This document shows positions 8,145 through 16,292 of a stretch of DNA of 24,826 bases, piece by piece. The DNA lies in NCBI GenBank assembly GCA_964504155.1, contig CAZDCZ010000048.1:1-24826 (forward strand), written 5' to 3'. This DNA comes from CAZDCZ01 sp964504155 (GTDB taxonomy: Bacteria > Bacteroidota > Bacteroidia > Bacteroidales > UBA12077). The stretch's first letter is position 1. Every line of letters starts with the position of its first letter. The notes beneath the pieces are model-generated. The model made no database searches, was not told the DNA's origin, and was given only the letters and a program-made list of their open reading frames with translations. Both the position numbers and the translations under genes were made by a program.

Positions 8145-8702
8145 ATGTATAAAGCAGTAATCATAGGGGGCTCGGCAGGCAGTTTTCAGGTAATAACAAG
8201 AATATTAAACTCATTACCTAAAAACTTCAATTTTCCAGTAATTTTATGTTTACACAGATTAAAACATGTGCGATCGGGATTTGTTGAAGCTTTATCGATA
8301 AAATCAAATATCCCGGTTATTGAACCTTTCGATAAAGATAACATTAAAGTAGGAAATGCATATTTAGCTCCTTCTAACTATCATATGTATATTGAATTAA
8401 ACAAACGAATTGCACTATCAACCGAGGAAGTTGTTAATCATTCGCGACCATCGATTGATCTCTCTTTCGAAACAGCAGCTCTAGCGTACAGAGATAAACT
8501 TCTCGGAATAATATTATCGGGGGCAAATAAAGATGGAGCTTATGGACTAAAAAAAGTAAAACAAATGGGAGGAACAACAATAATTCAAGACCCAAAGGAA
8601 TGCCAAGTAAGTACCATGACAGATGCATCGTTAAAAATGTCTAAAGTTGATCATATTTTATCAACACAGCAAATAATAAATTTTTTATTAAAACTAAAAT
8701 AA
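8145..8702 (+). CDS. cheB: Stand-alone CheB-type methylesterase domain (no receiver)
   Basis: A 185-residue CheB catalytic domain that starts directly at the fold (MYKAVIIGGSAGS) with no response-regulator receiver. The catalytic triad is visible as Ser10 (GGSAGS), His37 (CLHR) and Asp130 (SGANKDGAYG); APSNYHMYI and SRPSIDLSFETAA are family landmarks. CheB removes methyl groups placed by CheR, or deamidates glutamine, on signalling proteins. Without a receiver, activity is not controlled by phosphoryl transfer from CheA, so control must come from partners or be constitutive. It sits 3 bases after the CheR-like gene and 9 before the GAF gene. Confidence 0.88.
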   Translation: MYKAVIIGGSAGSFQVITRILNSLPKNFNFPVILCLHRLKHVRSGFVEALSIKSNIPVIEPFDKDNIKVGNAYLAPSNYHMYIELNKRIALSTEEVVNHSRPSIDLSFETAALAYRDKLLGIILSGANKDGAYGLKKVKQMGGTTIIQDPKECQVSTMTDASLKMSKVDHILSTQQIINFLLKLK

Positions 8703-8711
8703 TTTTATTGC

Positions 8712-9476
8712 ATGATTTTAACAAAAAAACATAAAATATTTAGTCTTTCAATAATTCTTTCAATTATTATTGTTGTTATACTACTTATTTCTAAAATTCA
8801 ATCGCTTTCTTTAGAATTAAATACTACCAAAATTATTTATGTTTTAATTATTCTTCTTTTACTTCTTAGCATTTCTTTATTTATTTTAAATATATCTTTA
8901 ACCTACATAAAGAAAAATGATGATTTTGAAATAAAATCATCTGAAATTGCTAAAGAAGAATTAGAAAAAGAAATTGCTGCCGAAACAGATGATTTTCAAA
9001 AAAATGAAATTGATTTTGATTATTATACAAAAAAAATTATTCCTACAGGGAATTTTAAAAAAGATGCTAGAAAATATTGCGACAAGGCTATTAGTAATAT
9101 TGCAAAGGAATTAGATATTGTTCAAGGTCTTTTTTTTATTCGAGAAAAAGGAAGCGACGATTTTTCTATTAGTGGAAAATATGCTTATTTTGGAGAAAAA
9201 GAACCGGCAAATTTTGAAATAGGGATTACTCTTCCGGGTCAAGTAGCAAAAAATAAAAAAATTCTCAACTTAACACATATACCAAAAAATTATTTAACAA
9301 TTTTGTCGGGATTAGGTAATAGTTCGCCAAATAATATTATTATTTTACCAATAATTTTTGAAAAAGAAACAATTGGAATTATTGAACTTGCATCGTTTAA
9401 AGTTTTTGATAAAAAAACAGAAAAAATATTAAAATATTTATCAGATTTATTTGGAAAGGATTTAAGTAAATTTTAA
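8712..9476 (+). CDS. Membrane-anchored GAF-domain protein
   Basis: A 254-residue protein: two close transmembrane segments (about 8-28 and 40-62), an acidic linker (about 70-100), and a GAF domain (about 115-250). The domain has no attached output module. Its sequence parallels the GAF domain of the next gene: GLFFIREK / GSFYIFEE, GQVAKNKKI / GQCAYEKDI, IPKNYLTILSGLG / IPENYVSITSGIL, ASFKVFDK / ASIDKLIP. The two genes are therefore probably a duplication in which this one kept only the sensory half. The ligand is unknown. A likely role is sensing or regulating the downstream phosphatase, or presenting glutamates to CheR/CheB; both are inference. Confidence 0.75.
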   Translation: MILTKKHKIFSLSIILSIIIVVILLISKIQSLSLELNTTKIIYVLIILLLLLSISLFILNISLTYIKKNDDFEIKSSEIAKEELEKEIAAETDDFQKNEIDFDYYTKKIIPTGNFKKDARKYCDKAISNIAKELDIVQGLFFIREKGSDDFSISGKYAYFGEKEPANFEIGITLPGQVAKNKKILNLTHIPKNYLTILSGLGNSSPNNIIILPIIFEKETIGIIELASFKVFDKKTEKILKYLSDLFGKDLSKF

Positions 9477-9492
9477 TTTTTATAGCTTACTT

Positions 9493-12099
9493 ATGGTTAA
9501 CAATAAAAATAATAGCAATTATTCAAACAATCTAAATGATTTTATTATTGGTATTTCAATATCAATAATAATCCCTATTTTATCTTGGTTTATAAATATT
9601 TTAAAAATCGAAGTTCCTTTTTCCATATCATCAATAGAAAAAATTCATATTAATAATCCTTCGCTTTGGTTTATTGATTTTACCCCTATAATTGTCGGAT
9701 TCGTTATTTATTTTTATCAAAAAAAACTCAATGCAAATAAACTAAAGTTTAAAGAAATACTCGACAAAAGAAATCATCATATTAACAAAAACGCTAACTA
9801 CGCGAAACAAATTGGTGAAGGGAATTATAATATAGAGTTTAACGATATTGAAGAAAACGATGTTTTAGGAAAGTCTCTTATAGTTATGAGAGATAATCTT
9901 GTCTCAAACAATAGAAAAGAAAAAGAGCAAAATTGGATAGCAGAAGGAAAAGATATAATTTCAGATATTCTTAGAAAACACAATCAAATAGATAAATTAG
10001 CATACGAGGTTATTGTTAAACTAACTAAGTACATAGATGTTATTCAAGGGTCGTTTTATATTTTCGAAGAAGAAGATAAAAAATTAATAAACATTGCAAC
10101 TTATGCCTATAATAGAAAAAGATATGTAAATCAAGAATTTATTATCGGACAAGGATTAATCGGACAATGCGCCTACGAAAAAGACATAATTTACAGAACA
10201 GAAATACCGGAAAATTACGTCAGTATAACATCCGGAATTCTTGGAGATAAGAAACCAAATTCTCTTTTAATAATTCCTCTAATTACAGAAGAAAAATTGC
10301 AAGGAATTATTGAATTCGCAAGTATCGATAAACTAATACCTAATCTTACAATAGACTTTTTAAAAGAACTCGGCGAAATAATTGCTCGTACTCTATACAA
10401 TTTAAAAATGAATAACAAAACTGAGAACTTATTACAAGAATCTCAGCAGATGACTCATGAACTTAAAGAAAACGAAGAAGAATTAAGACAAAACGCCGAA
10501 GAGATGCGTTCTACTCAAGAAGAACTAGAAATCTCAAATAAAAATCTTGAAACACAAATTAAAGAAGTTGGTCTTGCCCAAAAACGTTTATACTCACTTC
10601 TCGAAAATGCATCAGAAATAATATCGATATACGACAAAGAACTTAAACTCACATATCAAAGTCCTTCAGTACAAAAAATACTTGGATATTCTACCGAAGA
10701 AATGAAAAACGGAAAAGATCTAGACAGGTTAACAGCAAAAGGCGAAGCCGCAATGAGCGAAATGTTTGAGAAGTTAATAAACAATCCTTCAGAATCAATA
10801 ACAATACAATATACTTATATCAAGAAAAACGGTAAAAAAATATATATCGAAACAACAGGAAAAAATTTACTTCACGACCCTGCAATAAACGGAATACTAC
10901 TTAACTCGCAAGATATTACAGAAAGAAAAAGAGCCGAGAAAGAAGAAAGAATGAAAAGTAAGATGCAAGCATTATCTGAAAATAGTCCCGACCTTATCAT
11001 TCGTCTTAATACAAAAGGTCAATTCTTTTATGCAAACCCTATTATTAACACTTATCTTGGCTTAAACCCCCAAGATTTAATAAATATTCATATAAACGAA
11101 GTTGGTATTAATGAAGAATTACTAATTTTTTTTAAAGAAACGATTAAAAATGTCAGAAAAACAAATCAAAAAATTATTAAAGAATTGGCATTTGAAACAG
11201 CAGCAAAAGAAAATCGAATAATGACTTTTAATGCTATTCCTGAATTTAACGAAAACGAACTAGAAACAATCTTGTTTGTAGGTCATGATATTACCGAAGC
11301 TAAAAAAATAGAACTAGAAATTAAAGATAAAAACAGAAAAATAAATGAAAGTATAAATTACTCTCAACGAATACAATCATCGATACTCCCTAGCACAGCA
11401 ATAATACAGGAATATCTTCCCAAATCGTTTATCTTTTATTTACCACGAGATAAAGTAAGTGGAGATTTTCCATGGTTTTTTAAAAAAAACGACATCTTAT
11501 ATGTCTCAGCTGTTGATTGTACCGGACATGGAGTTCCCGGAGCTCTTCTTTCATTTATCGGATATTTCCAATTAAATAATATTGTAGATCACGACAGAGA
11601 ATATACTGCAGGACAAATATTAGACAACTTACATTACGGTGTACGAACAACCTTAAAACAAGACAGAGTAGACGCTAAAGCACGTGATGGAATGGATATT
11701 GCCCTCTGCAAAATAAATTTAAAGAAAAATAATCTGCAATATTCCGGAGCACATCGCCCACTATACTTACTACGCAATGGCGAACTAACACAATATAAAG
11801 GAAACAGAAAAGCTATTGGAGGTATTCCTCATAAAAAGAAAGCCGAAAAAGATTTTGTTACTCACGATATAAAAATTATAAAAGGAGATAAAATCTTCTT
11901 CTTTTCAGATGGACTCCCAGATCAAATTGGAGGTACTGAAGGGAAAAAATATTCTCCACGAAGAATACGAGAAATTATCTTAGAAAATAAAGATTTATCA
12001 ATGCAACAGTTTTCTAATTTTTTCTCAAACGATTTTGATAAATGGAAGAAAGACAAAAAACAAATAGATGATGTCTTATTAATAGGAATTGAATTTTAA
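9493..12099 (+). CDS. Membrane GAF-PAS-PAS-SpoIIE (PP2C-type) serine/threonine phosphatase
   Basis: An 868-residue sensor phosphatase. Order: two transmembrane segments (about 17-36 and 58-76), a HAMP-like linker (about 85-135), GAF (about 150-300), a coiled coil rich in Glu/Gln (about 305-365, ESQQMTHELKENEEELRQNA), PAS 1 (about 366-480, closing with SQDITERKRAEKEE), PAS 2 (about 492-605, closing with GHDITEAKK) and a SpoIIE domain (about 625-868). The SpoIIE metal-binding aspartates are present in VSGDF (about 658), VDCTGHGVPGAL (about 675), ARDGMDIAL (about 735), FSDGLPDQ (about 806) and QIDDVLLIGI (about 859). By analogy with SiaA it should dephosphorylate the SiaC-type protein encoded two genes downstream. 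Short gap (16 bases) from the GAF gene. Confidence 0.88.
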   Translation: MVNNKNNSNYSNNLNDFIIGISISIIIPILSWFINILKIEVPFSISSIEKIHINNPSLWFIDFTPIIVGFVIYFYQKKLNANKLKFKEILDKRNHHINKNANYAKQIGEGNYNIEFNDIEENDVLGKSLIVMRDNLVSNNRKEKEQNWIAEGKDIISDILRKHNQIDKLAYEVIVKLTKYIDVIQGSFYIFEEEDKKLINIATYAYNRKRYVNQEFIIGQGLIGQCAYEKDIIYRTEIPENYVSITSGILGDKKPNSLLIIPLITEEKLQGIIEFASIDKLIPNLTIDFLKELGEIIARTLYNLKMNNKTENLLQESQQMTHELKENEEELRQNAEEMRSTQEELEISNKNLETQIKEVGLAQKRLYSLLENASEIISIYDKELKLTYQSPSVQKILGYSTEEMKNGKDLDRLTAKGEAAMSEMFEKLINNPSESITIQYTYIKKNGKKIYIETTGKNLLHDPAINGILLNSQDITERKRAEKEERMKSKMQALSENSPDLIIRLNTKGQFFYANPIINTYLGLNPQDLINIHINEVGINEELLIFFKETIKNVRKTNQKIIKELAFETAAKENRIMTFNAIPEFNENELETILFVGHDITEAKKIELEIKDKNRKINESINYSQRIQSSILPSTAIIQEYLPKSFIFYLPRDKVSGDFPWFFKKNDILYVSAVDCTGHGVPGALLSFIGYFQLNNIVDHDREYTAGQILDNLHYGVRTTLKQDRVDAKARDGMDIALCKINLKKNNLQYSGAHRPLYLLRNGELTQYKGNRKAIGGIPHKKKAEKDFVTHDIKIIKGDKIFFFSDGLPDQIGGTEGKKYSPRRIREIILENKDLSMQQFSNFFSNDFDKWKKDKKQIDDVLLIGIEF

Positions 12100-12120
12100 T
12101 TATTTAATTATTTAATTATT
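12097..12120 (+). repeat. Three exact tandem copies of TAATTATT
   Basis: The octamer TAATTATT occurs three times head-to-tail, beginning with the stop codon of the phosphatase gene and ending 10 bases before a -7 promoter box. It is seen directly. As an 8-base tandem unit it could vary in copy number by slippage, or act as an AT-rich UP-like element; both are inference. Confidence 0.75.
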
Positions 12121-12130
12121 TTTATAATAC

Positions 12131-12138
12131 TAATTTTG
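12131..12138 (+). promoter_or_regulatory. Internal -7 promoter box before the SiaB-type kinase gene
   Basis: TAATTTTG matches TAnnTTTG exactly, followed by CA. A start site about six bases downstream would fall at or just before the ATG at 12145, giving a leaderless or near-leaderless transcript for siaB-siaC-ABC. It overlaps a possible TTG start at 12136, which argues for the ATG. No good -33 element is visible; the TAATTATT repeats occupy that place. Confidence 0.45.
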
Positions 12139-12144
12139 CACACT

Positions 12145-12720
12145 ATGGATAAAAATAATGTTAAAGGTTTTTTAGAATTTGTTTATGACTTTTATCGGTC
12201 GATGAAAGCTCATGAAATAACTCTGGTGTATGAGGGAGAAATAACTCATCAAATTACAAAAGCATTCACATCTCTTACCGAATCGAACATGGCAAAAGAT
12301 TCTGAATCGAATAACGTACAAAAAAAAGTTTTTCATGTAATGGTAGAATGCTTACAAAACATTAGTAAGCACGCAGATGCCTTTGGCACTGACAATTTTC
12401 TTTTTGCAGGAAGAGGCATTTTTATGGTAAGTAAAAGCAAAAGTGGGTACCATGTTACTACCGGAAATGTAATAGAAAACAATAAAATTGATGAGCTAAC
12501 AAAAATGCTCGATAATATTAATAGTCTCGATAAAGAAGGCTTAAAAGAACTTTACAAAACACAGATGAAAGAAGGTCATCTCTCTGATAAAGGAGGGGCA
12601 GGACTTGGATTTATAGATATTGCAAGAAAAACCGGCAATAAACTAGAATTTCATTTTCTTCCAATAGACGAAGAAAGTTCATTTTTCTTATTAACATCTT
12701 CAATTTCAAGAAACGTATAA
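12145..12720 (+). CDS. SiaB-type protein kinase (HATPase-fold)
   Basis: A 191-residue GHKL-type ATPase resembling SiaB, the serine/threonine kinase of partner-switching modules that phosphorylates SiaC. ATP-site features are the N-box-like VECLQNISKHAD (about 66-77) and the G-rich lid SDKGGAGLGFIDIARKTG (about 147-164). There is no histidine phospho-acceptor domain, consistent with an anti-sigma-factor-like/SiaB kinase rather than a histidine kinase. I chose the ATG at 12145; a TTG at 12136 would add three residues but lies inside the -7 box. It sits between the SpoIIE phosphatase and the SiaC protein (11-base gap), the same order of functions as siaA-siaB-siaC in Pseudomonas. Confidence 0.82.
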   Translation: MDKNNVKGFLEFVYDFYRSMKAHEITLVYEGEITHQITKAFTSLTESNMAKDSESNNVQKKVFHVMVECLQNISKHADAFGTDNFLFAGRGIFMVSKSKSGYHVTTGNVIENNKIDELTKMLDNINSLDKEGLKELYKTQMKEGHLSDKGGAGLGFIDIARKTGNKLEFHFLPIDEESSFFLLTSSISRNV

Positions 12721-12731
12721 ATTAAACAATT

Positions 12732-13112
12732 ATGGAAGTTATAAAAATAAAAGGAACAGATGATACTCCTGACATTATTCTAGATAAAGACAATGATATT
12801 TTTGAAATTTCAGGCAGATCTCTCCCGGAAGACGTAACAACATTTTACGAACCAATTCTTAATTGGTTAGACGATTATGCAGAAGAAGCAAATGAAAAAA
12901 CAGTTTTTGCATTTAAACTAGTATATTTCAATACAGCTTCATCAAAACTTATCTTAGATATTCTTATGAAACTAGAAGAAATGCATGAGAACGGAAAAGA
13001 AATATTAATAAAATGGTATTTCCCCGAAGATGATGAAGATATGGAAGAAGCCGGAGAAGAATATGCCGATATTGTTGACATTCCATTTGAACAAGTAAGT
13101 TATACTTTATAG
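12732..13112 (+). CDS. SiaC-type regulatory phosphoprotein (DUF1987)
   Basis: A 126-residue protein of the SiaC/DUF1987 family. Thr68, in LVYFNTASSK, falls at the same residue number as the threonine I recall as phosphorylated by SiaB in P. aeruginosa SiaC, so the switch residue is kept. The C-terminal third is very acidic (FPEDDEDMEEAGEEYAD). In the known system, unphosphorylated SiaC binds and activates the diguanylate cyclase SiaD; kinase SiaB and phosphatase SiaA set its state. No diguanylate cyclase is present here, so its partner is probably different. The next gene, 30 bases on, encodes a multidomain ABC transporter. Confidence 0.85.
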   Translation: MEVIKIKGTDDTPDIILDKDNDIFEISGRSLPEDVTTFYEPILNWLDDYAEEANEKTVFAFKLVYFNTASSKLILDILMKLEEMHENGKEILIKWYFPEDDEDMEEAGEEYADIVDIPFEQVSYTL

Positions 13113-13142
13113 TTTTTCTTGTAAAACAAAATCTTTTAAATT

Positions 13143-16100
13143 ATGAGTGAGGAAATATTAAAAGCTCTAATGCAATTATTTGCTATTATTGCAAAACAAG
13201 ATGATGGTGTTGAAATAACTGAACGGGATTTCGTAATCAACTTCCTAGCTCAACAAATTAACGATGATGCAATTAGCGAATATATTGCTTTATTCGACGA
13301 TAAAGCCGGACTTACAGGAGAAAAAAAACCGGAGAAAGAAAAAAATAAGAAAAAACTTACTTCTGTTAAAGATTCTGTACGAATATTAGGTATTTGTAAA
13401 AAAATTAACAAAACTCTTACCCAAAAACAAAAAGTAATTGTTTTAGTACGTTTATTTGAATTAATTAATGCCGACAGAAAATTTTCAGAACAACGAATGG
13501 CTATTATTAATACTGTAGCCGAAGTTTTTAAATTATCAAATAATGAGTTTCTAAGTATAGAAAATTTTGTCATTAATAATGATATTTCTAAATTCAATAA
13601 TTCTGAACTATTAATTATTAACGACAAAAATACGGAATACGAAAATTGCAAACATATTATTACAGAAGATCTCGACGACAATATTCTTATATTAAGAATT
13701 CATAGTGTTGATTTATATTTTCTACGATATGCCGGAAACAAAGAAATATTCCTTAATGGACTTCCTTTAAATAATAAAAAAATATATCTCTTTGCCAATG
13801 GGGCATCTATAAAATTACCAAAAGGCAAACCTATTTATTATAGCGATATTGTTGCACATTATTTGGCAGATGCTTCTCAAATAAAAATATCTTATACAGC
13901 TAAAAATTTAGAATTTAAATTTCCGAATGGAGTAAAAGGCTTACAGAATATTAACTTTTCTGAAGAACAAGGCCGATTAATTGGTTTAATGGGTGCTAGC
14001 GGGGCAGGGAAAACCACTCTTTTAAATGTTTTATGTGGTTTAGAAACTCCTTCAATCGGGAAAATTACAATAAATGGAAATAATCTTCATACAGAAAAAG
14101 AGAATCTGAAAGGTATAATTGGATATATTCCTCAAGACGATTTATTGATTGAAGAACTTACTGTATTTCAAAATCTATACTATAATGCAAAATTTTGTTT
14201 CGACGATAAATCTGATACTGAAATTACTGAATTAGTAAATAAAACACTTATTAATTTAGGTCTTTACGACCGGAAAGATTTAAAGGTAGGTTCTCCCCTA
14301 AATAAACTAATTAGTGGAGGGCAAAGAAAACGACTAAATATTGCTTTAGAACTAATAAGAGAACCATCTATTCTTTTTGTTGATGAACCTACGTCGGGAC
14401 TTTCTTCGAGAGACTCGGAAAATGTAATGGATTTATTAAGAGAATTAGTTCTTAAAGGCAAATTAATATTTGTTGTTATTCATCAACCATCATCTGAAAT
14501 ATATAAGATGTTTGATAATATGATGATCCTAGATTCTGGAGGGTATCAAATTTATTATGGAAATCCGGTAGAAGCAGTAACGTATTTTAAGAAAATTGAT
14601 GCACAAATAAATAGTGAAGTCGGAGAATGTCCTACTTGCGGGAATGTTAATCCCGAACTAATCTTCAATATTATAGAAGCTAAAGTAGTTGACGAATACG
14701 GAGAATACACGCAAAAAAGAAAGACCTCTGCAAAAAAATGGAACGAGTACTATAACAACAATATTAAACTCAAAGAAGTTAATGAAGTAAAACAAAACCC
14801 TCCTTCTTCATTGCAGATTCCTTCATGGTTTTCTCAACTCAAAATATATACAATCCGCGATTTCTTATCGAAAATAAGCAACAAACAATATATAGCCCTA
14901 AACTTACTTGAAGCACCCATATTAGGACTTGTATTATCATACATTATCAGGTACATAGCCGATCCTAATTCAAAAATTTATATTTTTCGCGAAAACGAAA
15001 ATATTCCTATTTACATCTTCATGGCCCTAATTGTTGCATTATTCTTAGGTTTAACCGTTAGTGCCGAAGAAATTTTTCGCGACAGAAAAATATTAAAACG
15101 AGAAGCCTTTCTAAATCTTAGCCGTAGTAGTTATCTTATTTCAAAAGTTATTATATTATTCTTTATCTCGGCTGTACAATCGATTCTCTTTGTATTAATA
15201 GCTAATAATATTTTAGGTATTTATGGTATGACATTCGAATATTGGCTTGCACTATTTACAACTGCTGCATTTGCCAATTTGATGGGACTAAACATATCGG
15301 CTTCATTTAACTCTGCAGTTACAATATATATTCTTATTCCAATGCTGATGATTCCGATGATGACTTTAAGTGGAGCAATGTTTCCATTCAATAAACTAAA
15401 CAGTAAAATAGGAAGTATTGATAAGGTACCATTAATTGCAGAAATAATACCAACAAAATGGTCGTATGAAGCATTAATTGTAAATCAATTTAAAAATAAC
15501 AAATTCGAAAAAACTTTTTACGAAATAGAAAAAAGAGAAAGTAATGCCGATTTTAAAAATGTATATTATTTACCCGAGTTAAAAAGCCGATTAGAATATA
15601 TTAAAGATAACTATTATAGATTTAATCAAGATAAAGAAGTAACAAAAACAATAACAAATAATTTACAATTACTAAAAAACGAAATAAAAAAAACACAAAA
15701 CAAAACAAATATACAATTTGAATCTATTCATCAACTAGACACTGCATTAGTTAATGACATCGTTATATCAAAGGCATTTGACTATATTGAAAAACTTGAG
15801 ACCTATTATAACACGAGATTTCAAAAAGCCACTTCAGAAAAAGATAATATTGTTAACTATTTAGTACGAAAAAACAAAAAGTTATATAATAGTAAACGTA
15901 ATGCATATCATAACGAAAGTATCAGCGATCAAGTTAAGAAAGTTCTTGAAAAAAATAAAATTCTTCAATATAAGAACGAGTTAGTGCAACAGATTGATCC
16001 CATATTTCAAGATCCTGACCCTAATGGCTTCTTAAATTTCCGTTCTCACTTCTTAGCTCCAAGGAAATATTTTCTTGGTAGATACTGGGGTACATTTGGG

Positions 16101-16211
16101 TTCAACATCTCAGTTATTTGGTTTCTTACTTTTATATTATATGTAACCTTATATTTTGATTGTTTAAAAAAACTTTTATCGCTATTAGAAAAAACAAAAC
16201 TAAAAAAATAA
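13143..16211 (+). CDS. Fused ABC transporter with N-terminal TerB-like region (ABCG-like half-transporter)
   Basis: A 1022-residue protein. Residues about 1-160 look like a TerB-type helical bundle split by a Lys-rich linker (EKKPEKEKNKKK). Residues about 185-245 form a short beta-rich segment with a distant FHA-like look (IFLNGLPLNNKKIYLF) but without the Gly-Arg and Ser-x-x-His motifs. The ATPase follows: Walker A GASGAGKTT (about 284-292), Q-loop IPQDD, signature LISGGQRKRLN (about 387-397) and Walker B ILFVDEPTSGL. A CPTCG zinc-knuckle-like motif sits at about 496-500. ABC2-type membrane segments start near 585 and run to about 770. A long hydrophilic, Lys/Glu-rich insert (about 785-985) precedes a last transmembrane segment near the C-terminus. 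The fused order (ATPase then membrane) is that of ABCG exporters. The substrate is unknown. Position directly after siaC suggests it is the output of that switch (inference). Confidence 0.85.
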   Translation: MSEEILKALMQLFAIIAKQDDGVEITERDFVINFLAQQINDDAISEYIALFDDKAGLTGEKKPEKEKNKKKLTSVKDSVRILGICKKINKTLTQKQKVIVLVRLFELINADRKFSEQRMAIINTVAEVFKLSNNEFLSIENFVINNDISKFNNSELLIINDKNTEYENCKHIITEDLDDNILILRIHSVDLYFLRYAGNKEIFLNGLPLNNKKIYLFANGASIKLPKGKPIYYSDIVAHYLADASQIKISYTAKNLEFKFPNGVKGLQNINFSEEQGRLIGLMGASGAGKTTLLNVLCGLETPSIGKITINGNNLHTEKENLKGIIGYIPQDDLLIEELTVFQNLYYNAKFCFDDKSDTEITELVNKTLINLGLYDRKDLKVGSPLNKLISGGQRKRLNIALELIREPSILFVDEPTSGLSSRDSENVMDLLRELVLKGKLIFVVIHQPSSEIYKMFDNMMILDSGGYQIYYGNPVEAVTYFKKIDAQINSEVGECPTCGNVNPELIFNIIEAKVVDEYGEYTQKRKTSAKKWNEYYNNNIKLKEVNEVKQNPPSSLQIPSWFSQLKIYTIRDFLSKISNKQYIALNLLEAPILGLVLSYIIRYIADPNSKIYIFRENENIPIYIFMALIVALFLGLTVSAEEIFRDRKILKREAFLNLSRSSYLISKVIILFFISAVQSILFVLIANNILGIYGMTFEYWLALFTTAAFANLMGLNISASFNSAVTIYILIPMLMIPMMTLSGAMFPFNKLNSKIGSIDKVPLIAEIIPTKWSYEALIVNQFKNNKFEKTFYEIEKRESNADFKNVYYLPELKSRLEYIKDNYYRFNQDKEVTKTITNNLQLLKNEIKKTQNKTNIQFESIHQLDTALVNDIVISKAFDYIEKLETYYNTRFQKATSEKDNIVNYLVRKNKKLYNSKRNAYHNESISDQVKKVLEKNKILQYKNELVQQIDPIFQDPDPNGFLNFRSHFLAPRKYFLGRYWGTFGFNISVIWFLTFILYVTLYFDCLKKLLSLLEKTKLKK

Positions 16212-16255
16212 AATTTCAAATTAAAATATTATTTTCATATATTTATAAGATATAT

Positions 16256-16263
16256 TAACTTTG
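16256..16263 (+). promoter_or_regulatory. -7 promoter box before the lipoprotein gene
   Basis: TAACTTTG, an exact TAnnTTTG match, lies 29 bases before the ATG at 16293, in the longest gap (81 bases) inside the ten-gene run. The -33 region holds only TTTTC. The lipoprotein and following gene may thus have their own transcript besides read-through. Confidence 0.5.
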
Positions 16264-16292
16264 TAGTATATCAACAAATTAATTATTCGATT

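Noticed and set aside
12136..12144. TTG start adding Met-His-Thr to the SiaB-type kinase
   Set aside because: The TTG lies within the TAATTTTG -7 box, and the ATG at 12145 gives a normal start for the family.
9493..13112. A full SiaABCD operon including a c-di-GMP output
   Set aside because: No GGDEF or EAL motif occurs in any protein encoded in this window.
13250..13681. 143-codon minus-strand open frame within the ABC transporter gene
   Set aside because: It is antisense to a well-supported coding region, shows no domain, and its Ser/Leu/Ile-rich translation is what reverse reading of Lys/Glu/Asn-rich AT-rich genes gives.
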